A DNA stretch of 39,796 nucleotides. Origin: JAKACU01 sp021821185. GTDB lineage: Bacteria > Bacillota > Bacilli > Alicyclobacillales > SLC66. Both the position numbers and the translations under genes were made by a program. Below, in pieces: positions 15,594 to 24,000 of this stretch (position 1 is its first letter; the number at the start of each line of letters is the position of its first letter). The stretch lies in assembly GCA_027343965.1 (NCBI GenBank), contig DAHWJX010000024.1:1-39796 (forward strand), in the 5' to 3' direction. The notes under the pieces were generated by a model, which did no database searches, was not told the origin of the DNA, and was given only the letters and a program-made list of their open reading frames with translations.

Positions 15594-16427
15594 CTATCCC
15601 CAACCCAGTTTTGCTGGCAATTCTGTACCAAAGAGTGAATCAAGCAGTTCGTTTGCAAGCTTATCGGTCGTTTCGGCCACAAGCATCTGCGTTTCAACTT
15701 TTTTCGGCTCAGGAACCCAAGTCTTACCAACGATCGTTGGCGATCCTTTCAAACCAATCTTTGCACGATCGATATCAGGGAAGTCGTTCGTCGTCCATAC
15801 AACAGGCTGGTAGCGAACAGACTTTAACACGCCAGGAAGTGCTGCTCTGCGTGGCTTATTCAATTCTGCCAAAGCGGTAATCAACACTGGCAGTTTGGTC
15901 TTGACGCGCTCAACGCCATCTTCCAAGTGCCTATGAACGATAATTTCCTTTTTGCTATCATTCAGTTGTTCAACTTTTTCAACATAGGTCAACTGATCAA
16001 AATCCAGTCGGCAGGCGACACCAGGTCCAACTTGACCTGTATCTCCGTCAAGTGTCTGTTTACCACAAAAAACGATATCAACAGGACCCCACTCTTTGCC
16101 GACCTTGTCAACAGCGAGCGCCACAACATAAGACGTAGCTAACGTATCAGCCCCAGCAAACGCCCTATCGCTGATCAGCACGCCTTCATCAGCCCCCATG
16201 GCGACACATTGTTTCAAGGCTTTGTCCGCTGATGGTGGACCCATGGTAACCACGGTCACACGTGCACCGAATTCATCTTTGATACGCAGTGCTTCCTCTA
16301 AGCCGTGCAAATCATAAAAGTTCACGATCGCAGGTACACCTTGACGAATCAATGTGTTGGTTTTGGGATCAATACGTATCTCGCGACTATCAGGAACCTG
16401 TTTAATGCAAACGACGATATGCAGCAA
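15594..16427 (-). CDS. fixA: FixA / electron transfer flavoprotein beta subunit
   Basis: The 277-aa small ETF subunit is the site of NADH oxidation and of the bifurcating FAD in FixABCX. It starts IVVCIKQVPDSREIRIDPKTNTL and contains NFYDLHGLEEALRIKD, VTVVTMGPPSADKALKQCVAMGADEGV, CGKQTLDGDTGQVGPGVAC and the C-terminal domain with the KIGLKGSPTIV stretch, all usual for FixA/EtfB. The start is TTG at 16427 with a perfect AGGAGG 8 nt upstream. It is the first gene of the operon, behind a sigma-A-like promoter and a leader of about 125 nt. Confidence 0.95.
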   Translation of the reverse strand: MLHIVVCIKQVPDSREIRIDPKTNTLIRQGVPAIVNFYDLHGLEEALRIKDEFGARVTVVTMGPPSADKALKQCVAMGADEGVLISDRAFAGADTLATSYVVALAVDKVGKEWGPVDIVFCGKQTLDGDTGQVGPGVACRLDFDQLTYVEKVEQLNDSKKEIIVHRHLEDGVERVKTKLPVLITALAELNKPRRAALPGVLKSVRYQPVVWTTNDFPDIDRAKIGLKGSPTIVGKTWVPEPKKVETQMLVAETTDKLANELLDSLFGTELPAKLGWG

Positions 16428-16561
16428 ACGAGATACCTCCTTTTGTACTTGAACCTACTTTCACATATAAACCGTTGAGATGAATAAGTACTTCTATTAA
16501 ACTACTCTACATGAAAACAGGCGGCAATGGCCATATGAATCACAAAAAATAGTCCATTTGT

Positions 16562-16590
16562 ACTATATATATTTCTTCCAATCTTAGCAA
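16562..16590 (-). promoter_or_regulatory. Candidate promoter of the fixABCX operon
   Basis: On the minus strand TTGCTA (4/6), a 17-bp spacer and TATAGT (5/6) lie about 135 nt before the fixA start. The rest of the gap from 16428 to 16629 shows no gene or clear operator. Confidence 0.5.
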
Positions 16591-16629
16591 AGACCATCTC
16601 ATTGAGCATGAACCAATCCCCCACAAATA

Positions 16630-16662
16630 AGCAGGATGCCTTGTTCATCTAGGCATCCTGCT
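16630..16662 (-). terminator. Terminator of the DoxX-like gene
   Basis: AGCAGGATGCCT pairs perfectly with AGGCATCCTGCT over a 9-nt loop and is followed on the minus strand by a T-rich run. It separates the DoxX-like gene from the fixA promoter. Confidence 0.8.
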
Positions 16663-16701
16663 CACTTAATCCTATGAAATGATCTGTCACTGCACTTCTT
16701 T

Positions 16702-17283
16702 TTACAGAGCTCTGTTTGCTGTACCACCGCGGCTTACAACATCATCATTCTTTGCGTTCAACAAAATTTTTCCTTTTCTGTAGCGAATGTAGCCATCGAT
16801 ACCAATCAAGTTCGCATACTTCGGAAATTTAATCCAGATAACATCAGTCACCAGATAACCAAAGTTGTTAGCTGCACCAGCCGCCGCATATTGCAAGTTC
16901 AAGAACAAAGCAACCACCATGCTCCAAATGAATCCAAGACCGAAAATGACGAACAAACCGATGAAGATTTCAAGGAATACAACCAGAAAGTCTACGACAC
17001 CGCCCATATGAAGGAAAATATTATTAGCGAAAAAGACCAGTAAATCATTCAAATGAAGCGGATCAGGTCCATGCGAATGTTCGATGCTGGCAACCATACC
17101 TTGAATAAGTCCACCGCTATTAAACTTGCCATCGGTGAGCCAGCCTTCTTTGGTCATCTTATCCCAACCAGCGATGAACCAGTCCCAGCCGTAAATAATT
17201 CTTGCAATCGTAAAGACAACAACGACGACAGTATTCCACCAGCTCTTGGACATCTCTGCCTTTACTGCATTAATGTATCCCAC
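16702..17283 (-). CDS. DoxX/DoxD-like membrane protein
   Basis: The 193-aa protein has four hydrophobic segments: about residues 18-36 (VVVVVFTIARIIYGWDWFIAG), 80-100, 103-120 and 121-145. It also has the first-helix R-I-x-x-G-W-x-x-x-x-G-W-D-K pattern typical of DoxX/DoxD-family proteins. DoxD is the catalytic subunit of thiosulfate:quinone oxidoreductase in acidophilic archaea, and other DoxX proteins act in redox stress complexes. No DoxA partner is present, so the substrate is open. The start is GTG at 17283 with AGGAGG 8 nt upstream. The gene stands alone between two terminators, so it is not part of the fix operon. Confidence 0.82.
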   Translation of the reverse strand: MGYINAVKAEMSKSWWNTVVVVVFTIARIIYGWDWFIAGWDKMTKEGWLTDGKFNSGGLIQGMVASIEHSHGPDPLHLNDLLVFFANNIFLHMGGVVDFLVVFLEIFIGLFVIFGLGFIWSMVVALFLNLQYAAAGAANNFGYLVTDVIWIKFPKYANLIGIDGYIRYRKGKILLNAKNDDVVSRGGTANRAL

Positions 17284-17551
17284 TTGAGTGGCCTCCTACG
17301 ATAAATAAGATGAGAGCATAATGCTTGAACCCGATCCCGCAAAGCGGCCCCGGCACCTCTTTTCTCGTACAATCACTTCGTTGTGTTCCTTGATACATCT
17401 TCATTATGGTTCAGTTGTGAAAAAGCGAACAGTTCACAAATCACTATCTTAATATGGTTTTCATGTGGCTATCAGGGACTATTCATACTGGACAAAAAGG
17501 GGCAGTCTGAATGATGAATATACAGTAGTAAAAGTGTAACTGCATAAGCAA
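17284..17551. other. Upstream region of the DoxX-like gene, no gene
   Basis: No plausible reading frame was found in this stretch. On the minus strand CATAAT at 17403-17408 can serve as a -10, with no good -35. An inverted repeat lies just upstream of it. The leader from there to the GTG start is about 110 nt. Confidence 0.6.
17415..17439. promoter_or_regulatory. Inverted repeat TTGTGAA-N11-TTCACAA, candidate operator
   Basis: Two perfect 7-bp arms flank an 11-bp spacer, upstream of the candidate -10 of the DoxX-like gene and over the missing -35. The half-sites equal those of Rex operators, but Rex sites have a spacer of about 4 bp, so the binding protein is unknown. Confidence 0.45.
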
Positions 17552-17591
17552 AACTGGAGTGTTATCACCTCATGGTGATAACACTCCAGTT
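17552..17591 (-). terminator. Terminator of the CoA-transferase gene
   Basis: An 18-bp perfect stem, AACTGGAGTGTTATCACC with its complement, closes over a 4-nt loop and is followed by TTTT on the minus strand. It lies 39 nt after the CoA-transferase stop. Confidence 0.88.
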
Positions 17592-17630
17592 AAAGGTCAA
17601 TTATAGCCTTCAGCGTGTATATCTTTAGCC

Positions 17631-19145
17631 TTACGATAGTTCATGAACAGGCATGCGCATGGTTCCTTCTTTCACATACCGAGAATGCCATGACAATGCT
17701 TTGTCCAAAACATGCGGTGTATGACCTCCCAAGGCGACAGCCTCCCGATAATAATCCATTAAAGCATCACGATACATCGGATGTGCACAGTTTTGAATAA
17801 TCACTTGCGCACGTTCACGTGGTGCAAGACCCCGCAAATCAGCAAGACCTTGTTCCGTTACGATAATGTCTACATCATGCTCTGTATGATCCACATGAGA
17901 TGCCATCGGCACGATGGACGAAATAGCACCACCTTTGGCAGTTGACTTCGTCACGAAGATCGTAACTGACGCGTTGCGTGCAAAGTCGCCAGACCCACCA
18001 ATACCGTTCATCATGCGCGTACCCATAACATGCGTTGAATTAACGTTGCCGTAAATGTCGACTTCGATAGCTGTATTCATCGCGATGAGACCAAGTCGAC
18101 GTACCAGTCCAGGACTATTCGATATTTCCTGCGGACGCAACACGATAGCATCTTTATACTCCGCAATTCGGTCAAGTACTTCTTGCGCCCGTGCTGGAGA
18201 CAACGTGATGGAGCAACCCGATGCGAAACGCAAAGTACCTGTATCAATTAATTCAAAGACAGAGTCCTGCAGCACTTCAGAATACATCTCAAGGCCTTTA
18301 AAACGGGATTTTTTCAATCCAGACAATACAGCATTAGCTACGGAACCGATACCGGACTGCAATGGACGCAGTCTATCACCCATGCGTCCTGCCACAATTT
18401 CGTCTTCAAAGAAGTTCAGCAAATGGTCTGCAATGGCTTCCGTTTCATCATCGACAGGAGCAATAGCTGAAAAGTGGTCAAGCTTATTTGTAATAACGAT
18501 ACCAACAATTTTATCAGGATCTACTGGAATATACGGTGTGCCGATACGATCATTTACATCAACAATAGGAATAGGTTCACGGTCAGGACGATCTCCAGGG
18601 ATAAACACATCGTGCATGCCCTCTAAAGTGGCAGGTTGCCCGATATTTAACTCGACAATCACTTTATCGGCCATCTTGACAAAAGTAGGTGAATTGCCGA
18701 CAGACGTTGATGGAATAAAGTTACCATCCTCCGTGATGGCAACTGCTTCGATAACCGCAACATCCAGTTTGCCAAGTTGACCATCGCGAACCATTTCCAC
18801 CGTCAAACTTAGATGCTGATCAACGTACATAACCTCGCCGCGATTGATGGCATCGCGCAACAATTTTTCAGATTGATACGGTAAACGTCTCGCTAAACAA
18901 CCTGCTTCCGTAAGCGCACGATCAACCTCTTCGGCCACTGAGGCGCCCGTCCATAGGTTAATCTTTACCTTTTCCCCAGTCCGTTTGACACGCTCGGCCA
19001 AGGCAAGCGGCACTTCCTTAGCATCACCGGCACGAGTAAATCCGCTGATGCCCACTGTCATACCGTCTTTAATCAAAGTAGCGGCCTCATCAGCTGTGAT
19101 AATTTTGTCACGTAACGGTGCATAACGAATTCTATCTTCGTACAT
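17631..19145 (-). CDS. Succinate/acetate-type CoA-transferase (acetyl-CoA hydrolase family)
   Basis: The 504-aa class I CoA-transferase moves CoA between acetyl-CoA, succinate or related acids. Visible features are the N-terminal GMTVGISGFTRAGDAKEVPLAL glycine-rich loop, NLWTGASVAEEVD, the catalytic Glu290 in EMYSEVLQDS, the late GIGGSGDFARNA oxyanion loop and TEQGLADLRGLAPRERAQ. Length and motifs fit the AarC/Cat1/SucCoA-transferase group (usually about 500-510 aa) rather than the short two-subunit enzymes. AGGGG lies 9 nt before the ATG. It is monocistronic and ends in a strong terminator. Substrate preference cannot be read from sequence. In an aerobe it may bypass succinyl-CoA synthetase or handle acetate. 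Confidence 0.9.
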   Translation of the reverse strand: MYEDRIRYAPLRDKIITADEAATLIKDGMTVGISGFTRAGDAKEVPLALAERVKRTGEKVKINLWTGASVAEEVDRALTEAGCLARRLPYQSEKLLRDAINRGEVMYVDQHLSLTVEMVRDGQLGKLDVAVIEAVAITEDGNFIPSTSVGNSPTFVKMADKVIVELNIGQPATLEGMHDVFIPGDRPDREPIPIVDVNDRIGTPYIPVDPDKIVGIVITNKLDHFSAIAPVDDETEAIADHLLNFFEDEIVAGRMGDRLRPLQSGIGSVANAVLSGLKKSRFKGLEMYSEVLQDSVFELIDTGTLRFASGCSITLSPARAQEVLDRIAEYKDAIVLRPQEISNSPGLVRRLGLIAMNTAIEVDIYGNVNSTHVMGTRMMNGIGGSGDFARNASVTIFVTKSTAKGGAISSIVPMASHVDHTEHDVDIIVTEQGLADLRGLAPRERAQVIIQNCAHPMYRDALMDYYREAVALGGHTPHVLDKALSWHSRYVKEGTMRMPVHELS

Positions 19146-19433
19146 AACGAATATCCCCTCTCAGCAATAAAACATTCCTTTTCTCAATCGATATCATTAT
19201 CCCACGTTAGTGATGTGAGAAAAGCTCATTTTTAACTATGTTTTATAGGCACTCTGAACCATGCTAACGTTGGTACTATAATTTTACAATAAGTAATACA
19301 GAAATTACATTTCTTTATATTCCAGGCATATCATTGGTGAAACAGCATATCAAACAGGGTGAAACACCAACTGATCATGCATTATGTTGGGGGGCTCAAA
19401 TGAACCATCATCGTTTATGTTTACGCATCGAAA
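19146..19433. other. Upstream region of the CoA-transferase gene, no gene
   Basis: No credible reading frame was seen. The stretch is AT-rich. Several -10-like hexamers occur on the minus strand (GATAAT at about 19198, TATAAA at about 19246), but none has a good -35. Two copies of GGTGAAACA lie near its distal end. Confidence 0.5.
19336..19366. repeat. Direct repeat GGTGAAACA, 22 bp apart
   Basis: GGTGAAACA occurs at 19336-19344 and 19358-19366, exactly two helical turns apart, about 190-220 bp before the CoA-transferase start. The spacing suits an upstream activator site. Confidence 0.5.
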
Positions 19434-19469
19434 AAACAGTATCCCGTTTTTTGATGCGGGATACTGTTT
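19434..19469 (-). terminator. Terminator of the gltBD operon
   Basis: AAACAGTATCCCG pairs with CGGGATACTGTTT, 13 bp with a loop of about 10 nt, and a run of six T follows on the minus strand. It is 28 nt beyond the gltD stop. Confidence 0.9.
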
Positions 19470-19497
19470 AGGTGAAGAGAAAACATGGTCATGTCAT

Positions 19498-20982
19498 TTA
19501 AGGTAGTTGTGTGTGCCCCATCAAATATCGATCACATTCTCTTGCTGCAGCACGGCCTTCATTGATGGCCCATACGACAAGACTTTGCCCTCGCCGCATA
19601 TCACCTGCAGCAAAAACGCCTTCGACATTCGTAACAAACTTCCCATATTCGGCTTTAGCATTGTTACGCGCATCGACTTCAACGCCAAGCTGTTCAAGCA
19701 GGCTTTCTTCCGGTCCCAAAAAGCCCATCGCAAGCAAGACCAATTGTGCCGGAAAAAACTCTTCAGTCCCTGGTAACTCAATAGGTATCATTCGACCAGC
19801 AGGGTCTTTTTCCCACTTAACACGCACCGTGTGTAATCCTGACACCGCACCACGCTCATCACCAACAAATCGTTTCGTTAGGATGCCATATTCGCGGGGT
19901 TCCTTTCCCTGAATGCTTAATGCCTCTTCCTGACCATAATCCAGCTTATAGATACGTGGAAACTGCGGCCATGGATTTACTTCCGATCGCACATCAGGAG
20001 ATCTATCTAAAATCTCCAATTGCGTAATACTCTTACAGAGATGTCGTAATGATGTAGCTACACAGTCGGTTCCCGTGTCACCACCGCCGATGACGATCAC
20101 ATCTTTGCCTGTTGCCGAAATAAACTGTCCATCTTCGAGGTTAGAGTCCAGTAGACTTTTCGTATTTTTATGCAGAAATTCAACAGCATAATGGATCCCT
20201 GATAGCATTCGGCCCTCGATCGGAAGATCGCGTGGTTTCGTGGCCCCCGTACAAAGTACAATCGCATCAAAGTTCTCCCGCAATTGTTGTATAGGATAAT
20301 CTCTTCCCACTTCTGTATTGACAACAAATTCAATTCCCTCTTGCGAAAGAATTTGAATGCGCCGTTCAACGACTCCTTTGTCGAGCTTCATGTTGGGTAT
20401 ACCATACATCAATAATCCACCGATACGATCCGCGCGCTCAAAAACGGTTACTGCGTGTCCGGCATAGTTTAGTTGTGCGGCACATGCTAGACCTGATGGA
20501 CCAGATCCGACAACAGCCACCTTTTTCCCTGTACGAACTAAAGGTGGCTGTGCCACCACATAACCTTCTGCAAACCCACGTTCGATAATTTCATACTCGA
20601 TCGTTTTAATCGCGACAGGCGAGTCGATTAGCCCCACCGTACATGATCCTTCGCAAGGCGCAGGACACACACGTCCCGTAAAATCGGGGAAATTATTCGT
20701 CTTATGCAAACGGTCAAGCGCATCTTTAAAACGCCCGCGATACACGAGATCGTTCCATTCCGGAATCAAGTTATTCACAGGACACCCTGCCGCCATCCCA
20801 GCAATCATCACACCTCCATGGCAGTAAGGAATCCCACAATCCATGCAGCGCGCACCTTGCAAGCGAAGTGTTTGTTCATCCATATGATCATGGAATTCTT
20901 GCCAATCCTTGATACGCTCGGTGGGCGAACGGTCAGTCGCAAGTTCACGTTTATATTCAAGAAATCCGGTGATCTTTCCCAA
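19498..20982 (-). CDS. gltD: Glutamate synthase [NADPH] small subunit
   Basis: The 494-aa beta subunit oxidises NADPH and passes electrons to GltB. It has the N-terminal iron-sulfur cysteines (ARCMDCGIPYCHGG, CPVNNLIPEWN, CPAPCEGSCTVG), the FAD fold VAVVGSGPSGLACAAQLN, the GIPNMKLDK stretch, the NADPH fold VIVIGGGDTGTDCVATS and the C-terminal GVFAAGDMRRGQSLVVWAI. The start is TTG at 20982 (Gly-Lys-Ile-Thr-Gly-Phe next) with GAGGAG upstream. The open frame reaches 21036, but those codons would overlap gltB and have no site. It follows gltB by 25 nt and is closed by a terminator. Confidence 0.96.
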   Translation of the reverse strand: MGKITGFLEYKRELATDRSPTERIKDWQEFHDHMDEQTLRLQGARCMDCGIPYCHGGVMIAGMAAGCPVNNLIPEWNDLVYRGRFKDALDRLHKTNNFPDFTGRVCPAPCEGSCTVGLIDSPVAIKTIEYEIIERGFAEGYVVAQPPLVRTGKKVAVVGSGPSGLACAAQLNYAGHAVTVFERADRIGGLLMYGIPNMKLDKGVVERRIQILSQEGIEFVVNTEVGRDYPIQQLRENFDAIVLCTGATKPRDLPIEGRMLSGIHYAVEFLHKNTKSLLDSNLEDGQFISATGKDVIVIGGGDTGTDCVATSLRHLCKSITQLEILDRSPDVRSEVNPWPQFPRIYKLDYGQEEALSIQGKEPREYGILTKRFVGDERGAVSGLHTVRVKWEKDPAGRMIPIELPGTEEFFPAQLVLLAMGFLGPEESLLEQLGVEVDARNNAKAEYGKFVTNVEGVFAAGDMRRGQSLVVWAINEGRAAARECDRYLMGHTQLP

Positions 20983-21007
20983 TGTAATTCTCTCCTCTCG
21001 ACACCTG

Positions 21008-24000
21008 TTAGTTGCCGCCCACGCGTGCAAGGTCATTTTTGTTTAATTCAAATGCCGCCATGATAGCTTGTTGTCCTGTCAGACCAGAGGCTTTTGCCTC
21101 TTCCACCGATGACAACATGCGTTTATAGTCTTTAGGAATTACACGCACAAACTTTGTCTTTGCCGTTTGCCAATCTATCAATAAATCATTAGCCTTGGCA
21201 CTTTTTGTGAAATTGGCATGACTTTCTAATAAATTTTTCACCCACAAAACTTCTTCCTCATCAACAAACGTTTCGAGCAGAACCATGTCTTGATTGCAAC
21301 GGGTCGAAAAATCACCGTCTTCATCGTATACATAGGCAATGCCGCCAGACATACCGGCAGCAAAATTTCGTCCTGTCCGTCCTAGGACAACAACGCGTCC
21401 GCCTGTCATGTACTCGCAACCGTGATCGCCGACCCCTTCAACTACAGCTGTTGCACCGCTGTTACGAACGGCAAATCGTTCCCCAGCTTGCCCCGCAAAG
21501 AATGCTTCCCCCGCTGTCGCACCATACAAAGCCACATTGCCGATCAGGATATTCTCATGCGCTATAAAAGAAGATGCCGAGGGCGCAAAAACGGCCATTC
21601 GTCCACCTGACAACCCTTTGCCCACATAGTCATTGGCATCACCGTCAAGGAAAAGCGTCATCCCTTTTGGGAGGAAAGCCCCAAAGCTTTGACCCGCAGA
21701 GCCTTCAAAATGAAACTTGATCGTATCATCGGGTAGTCCTTTCGCTCCGTAGCGCCTCGTAACTAAACTTCCCAAATGGGTCCCCGTGACACGATTTGTA
21801 TTGCGGATGGAAAAACTCGCCGCTACTGCAGCGCCTGATTCAAGGGCAGTTCGTGCCGCAGGAACAAGGACCAGGGCATCTAGCGACTGTTCAATACCAT
21901 GATTTTGATCAATCTGTTTAAACCGCGCTGCATCATCTTGTACCTTAGGTTGATGTAATAGCTTCGACAGGTCGATTCCCTGCACCTTACCTGTCTTAAG
22001 TTCATCAGACATCGTCAGCAAATCCGTCCTACCAACCATATCCTCCATCGTTTTTAGCCCTAACTGCGCCATTATTTCTCGCAATTCTTGCGCCACAAAG
22101 CGCATGAAGTATTCGACGTATTCGGGCTTCCCGGTAAAGTTTTTTCGTAAGACAGGACTTTGTGTGGCTATGCCGACAGGACAAGTATCGAGATGACACA
22201 CACGCATCATCACACATCCTAGCGTAATCAAAGGTGCAGTGGCGAAACCAAATTCTTCGGCACCAAGCAACGCGGCGATTGCAACATCACGACCAGTCAT
22301 CAATTTTCCATCTGTTTCCACCACGATACGATCACGCAATTTATTTAGGAGAAGCGTTTGATGTGTCTCAGCAAGCCCGAGTTCCCATGGCAATCCAGCG
22401 TATTGGATACTGGTCTCAGGAGATGCGCCAGTTCCCCCGTCATAACCACTTACAAGCACAACATCAGCTTTACCTTTGGCAACACCTGCAGCGATCGTGC
22501 CCACACCAACCTCAGACACGAGCTTAACACTGATGCGAGCAGATGAGTTGGCATTTTTCAAATCATGAATCAATTCAGACAAATCTTCAATTGAATAAAT
22601 ATCATGATGTGGCGGAGGAGAAATCAAACCAACACCAGGCGTGGAGTGTCTCACTTCAGCCACCCAAGGGTACACTTTCTTGCCAGGCAGTTGCCCACCT
22701 TCACCAGGCTTTGCTCCCTGTGCCATCTTGATTTGAATTTCATCGGCATTCACAAGATAATGACTTGTCACGCCGAAGCGACCCGATGCCACCTGTTTGA
22801 TAGCACTACGTCGTGAATCACCATTCGCATCCTTAACAAAGCGGGCTGGATCTTCACCGCCTTCGCCAGTATTGCTTTTACCGCCTAAGCGATTCATGGC
22901 AATCGCCAAACTTTCATGCGCTTCTTGGCTGATTGATCCAAACGACATCGCACCAGTCTTAAATCGTTTAACAAGGCTGTCAACTGACTCGACTTCATCG
23001 ATCGGCACTGGTTTAAGATCGTTCGCAAAATTCAGCAAGCCACGTAAGTTTTTCTTCGTACGCGTATGATCATTCATCATGCGTGAGTATTGTTTGAATA
23101 AGTCATAGTTGCCTTGGCGGCATGACTGTTGTAATAAATGAATAGATTCTGGATGATAGAGATGTTCTTCCCCATCCTTGCGCCACTGAATTTTCCCACC
23201 GGAAGGTAACTCCCGCGAGGCGGACAAAGCCGTAGAGAAGGCCAGTTCGTGCCGTGCCAAACAGTCTTTCGCGATGTCGTCAAGATCAATACCTTCAATG
23301 CGCGTCGGCGTCCAAGTAAAGTACTTGGCCACGACTGACTCCTTGATCCCTACCGCTTCAAAGATTTGCGCGCCATGATAACTTTGAATGGTAGATATGC
23401 CCATCTTCGATAAAACTTTTATAACCCCTTTGGTTGCAGATTTTACATACCGCGCAACAGCCTCATGGTGTTTTCGATTGGTCAAAATTCCTTGGCGAAT
23501 CATGTCATCGAGCGTCTCAAGAGCCAAGTAGGGATTAATGGCACTAGCACCATATCCAATTAAGAGAGCAAAGTGGTGTACCTCTCGCGGTTCACCAGAT
23601 TCAATAACGAGAGCAACTTTCGTGCGCGTACCCTGGCGGATCAGGTGATGGTGCAACCCCGAAACCGCAAGTAAAGCAGGAATCGGAGCTAAATCTTGAT
23701 CAAAACCACGGTCTGATAACACAAGTACATTTGCGCCTTGCGCTATCGCCTCGTCAGCGTGAGCAAATACAGCCTCCAACGCCTCCTGTAAGCCGCTTCC
23801 ACCTTGAGCAACAGGAAATAGCGTCGGCAACACAGTTGATTTCCATCCGTCATGATGCAAGTGAAGAAGTTTAGCAAACTCTTCATTCGTCAAAATCGGT
23901 GTTTTAACTTCAATTTGCCGGCAGCTTTCGGGATCAGGTTCAAGTAAATTGCGTTCTGGCCCCAGAGCCGTAGCCGTCATTGTGACAATTTCTTCACGAA

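Noticed and set aside
16718..16735. GGTGGTAC-like string resembling a T-box antiterminator motif
   Set aside because: It lies within the C-terminal coding sequence of the DoxX-like gene, far from any leader, and lacks the rest of a T-box.
16428..17283. The DoxX-like gene as the first gene of the fix operon
   Set aside because: A strong terminator at 16630-16662 and a separate promoter before fixA divide them.
17415..17439. Calling the inverted repeat a Rex operator outright
   Set aside because: The spacer is 11 bp instead of about 4 bp, so the half-site match alone is not enough.
18055..18780. A 241-aa open frame on the plus strand
   Set aside because: It lies fully opposite the CoA-transferase gene, has no family pattern and is Ser/Ile-rich in the way antisense shadows are.
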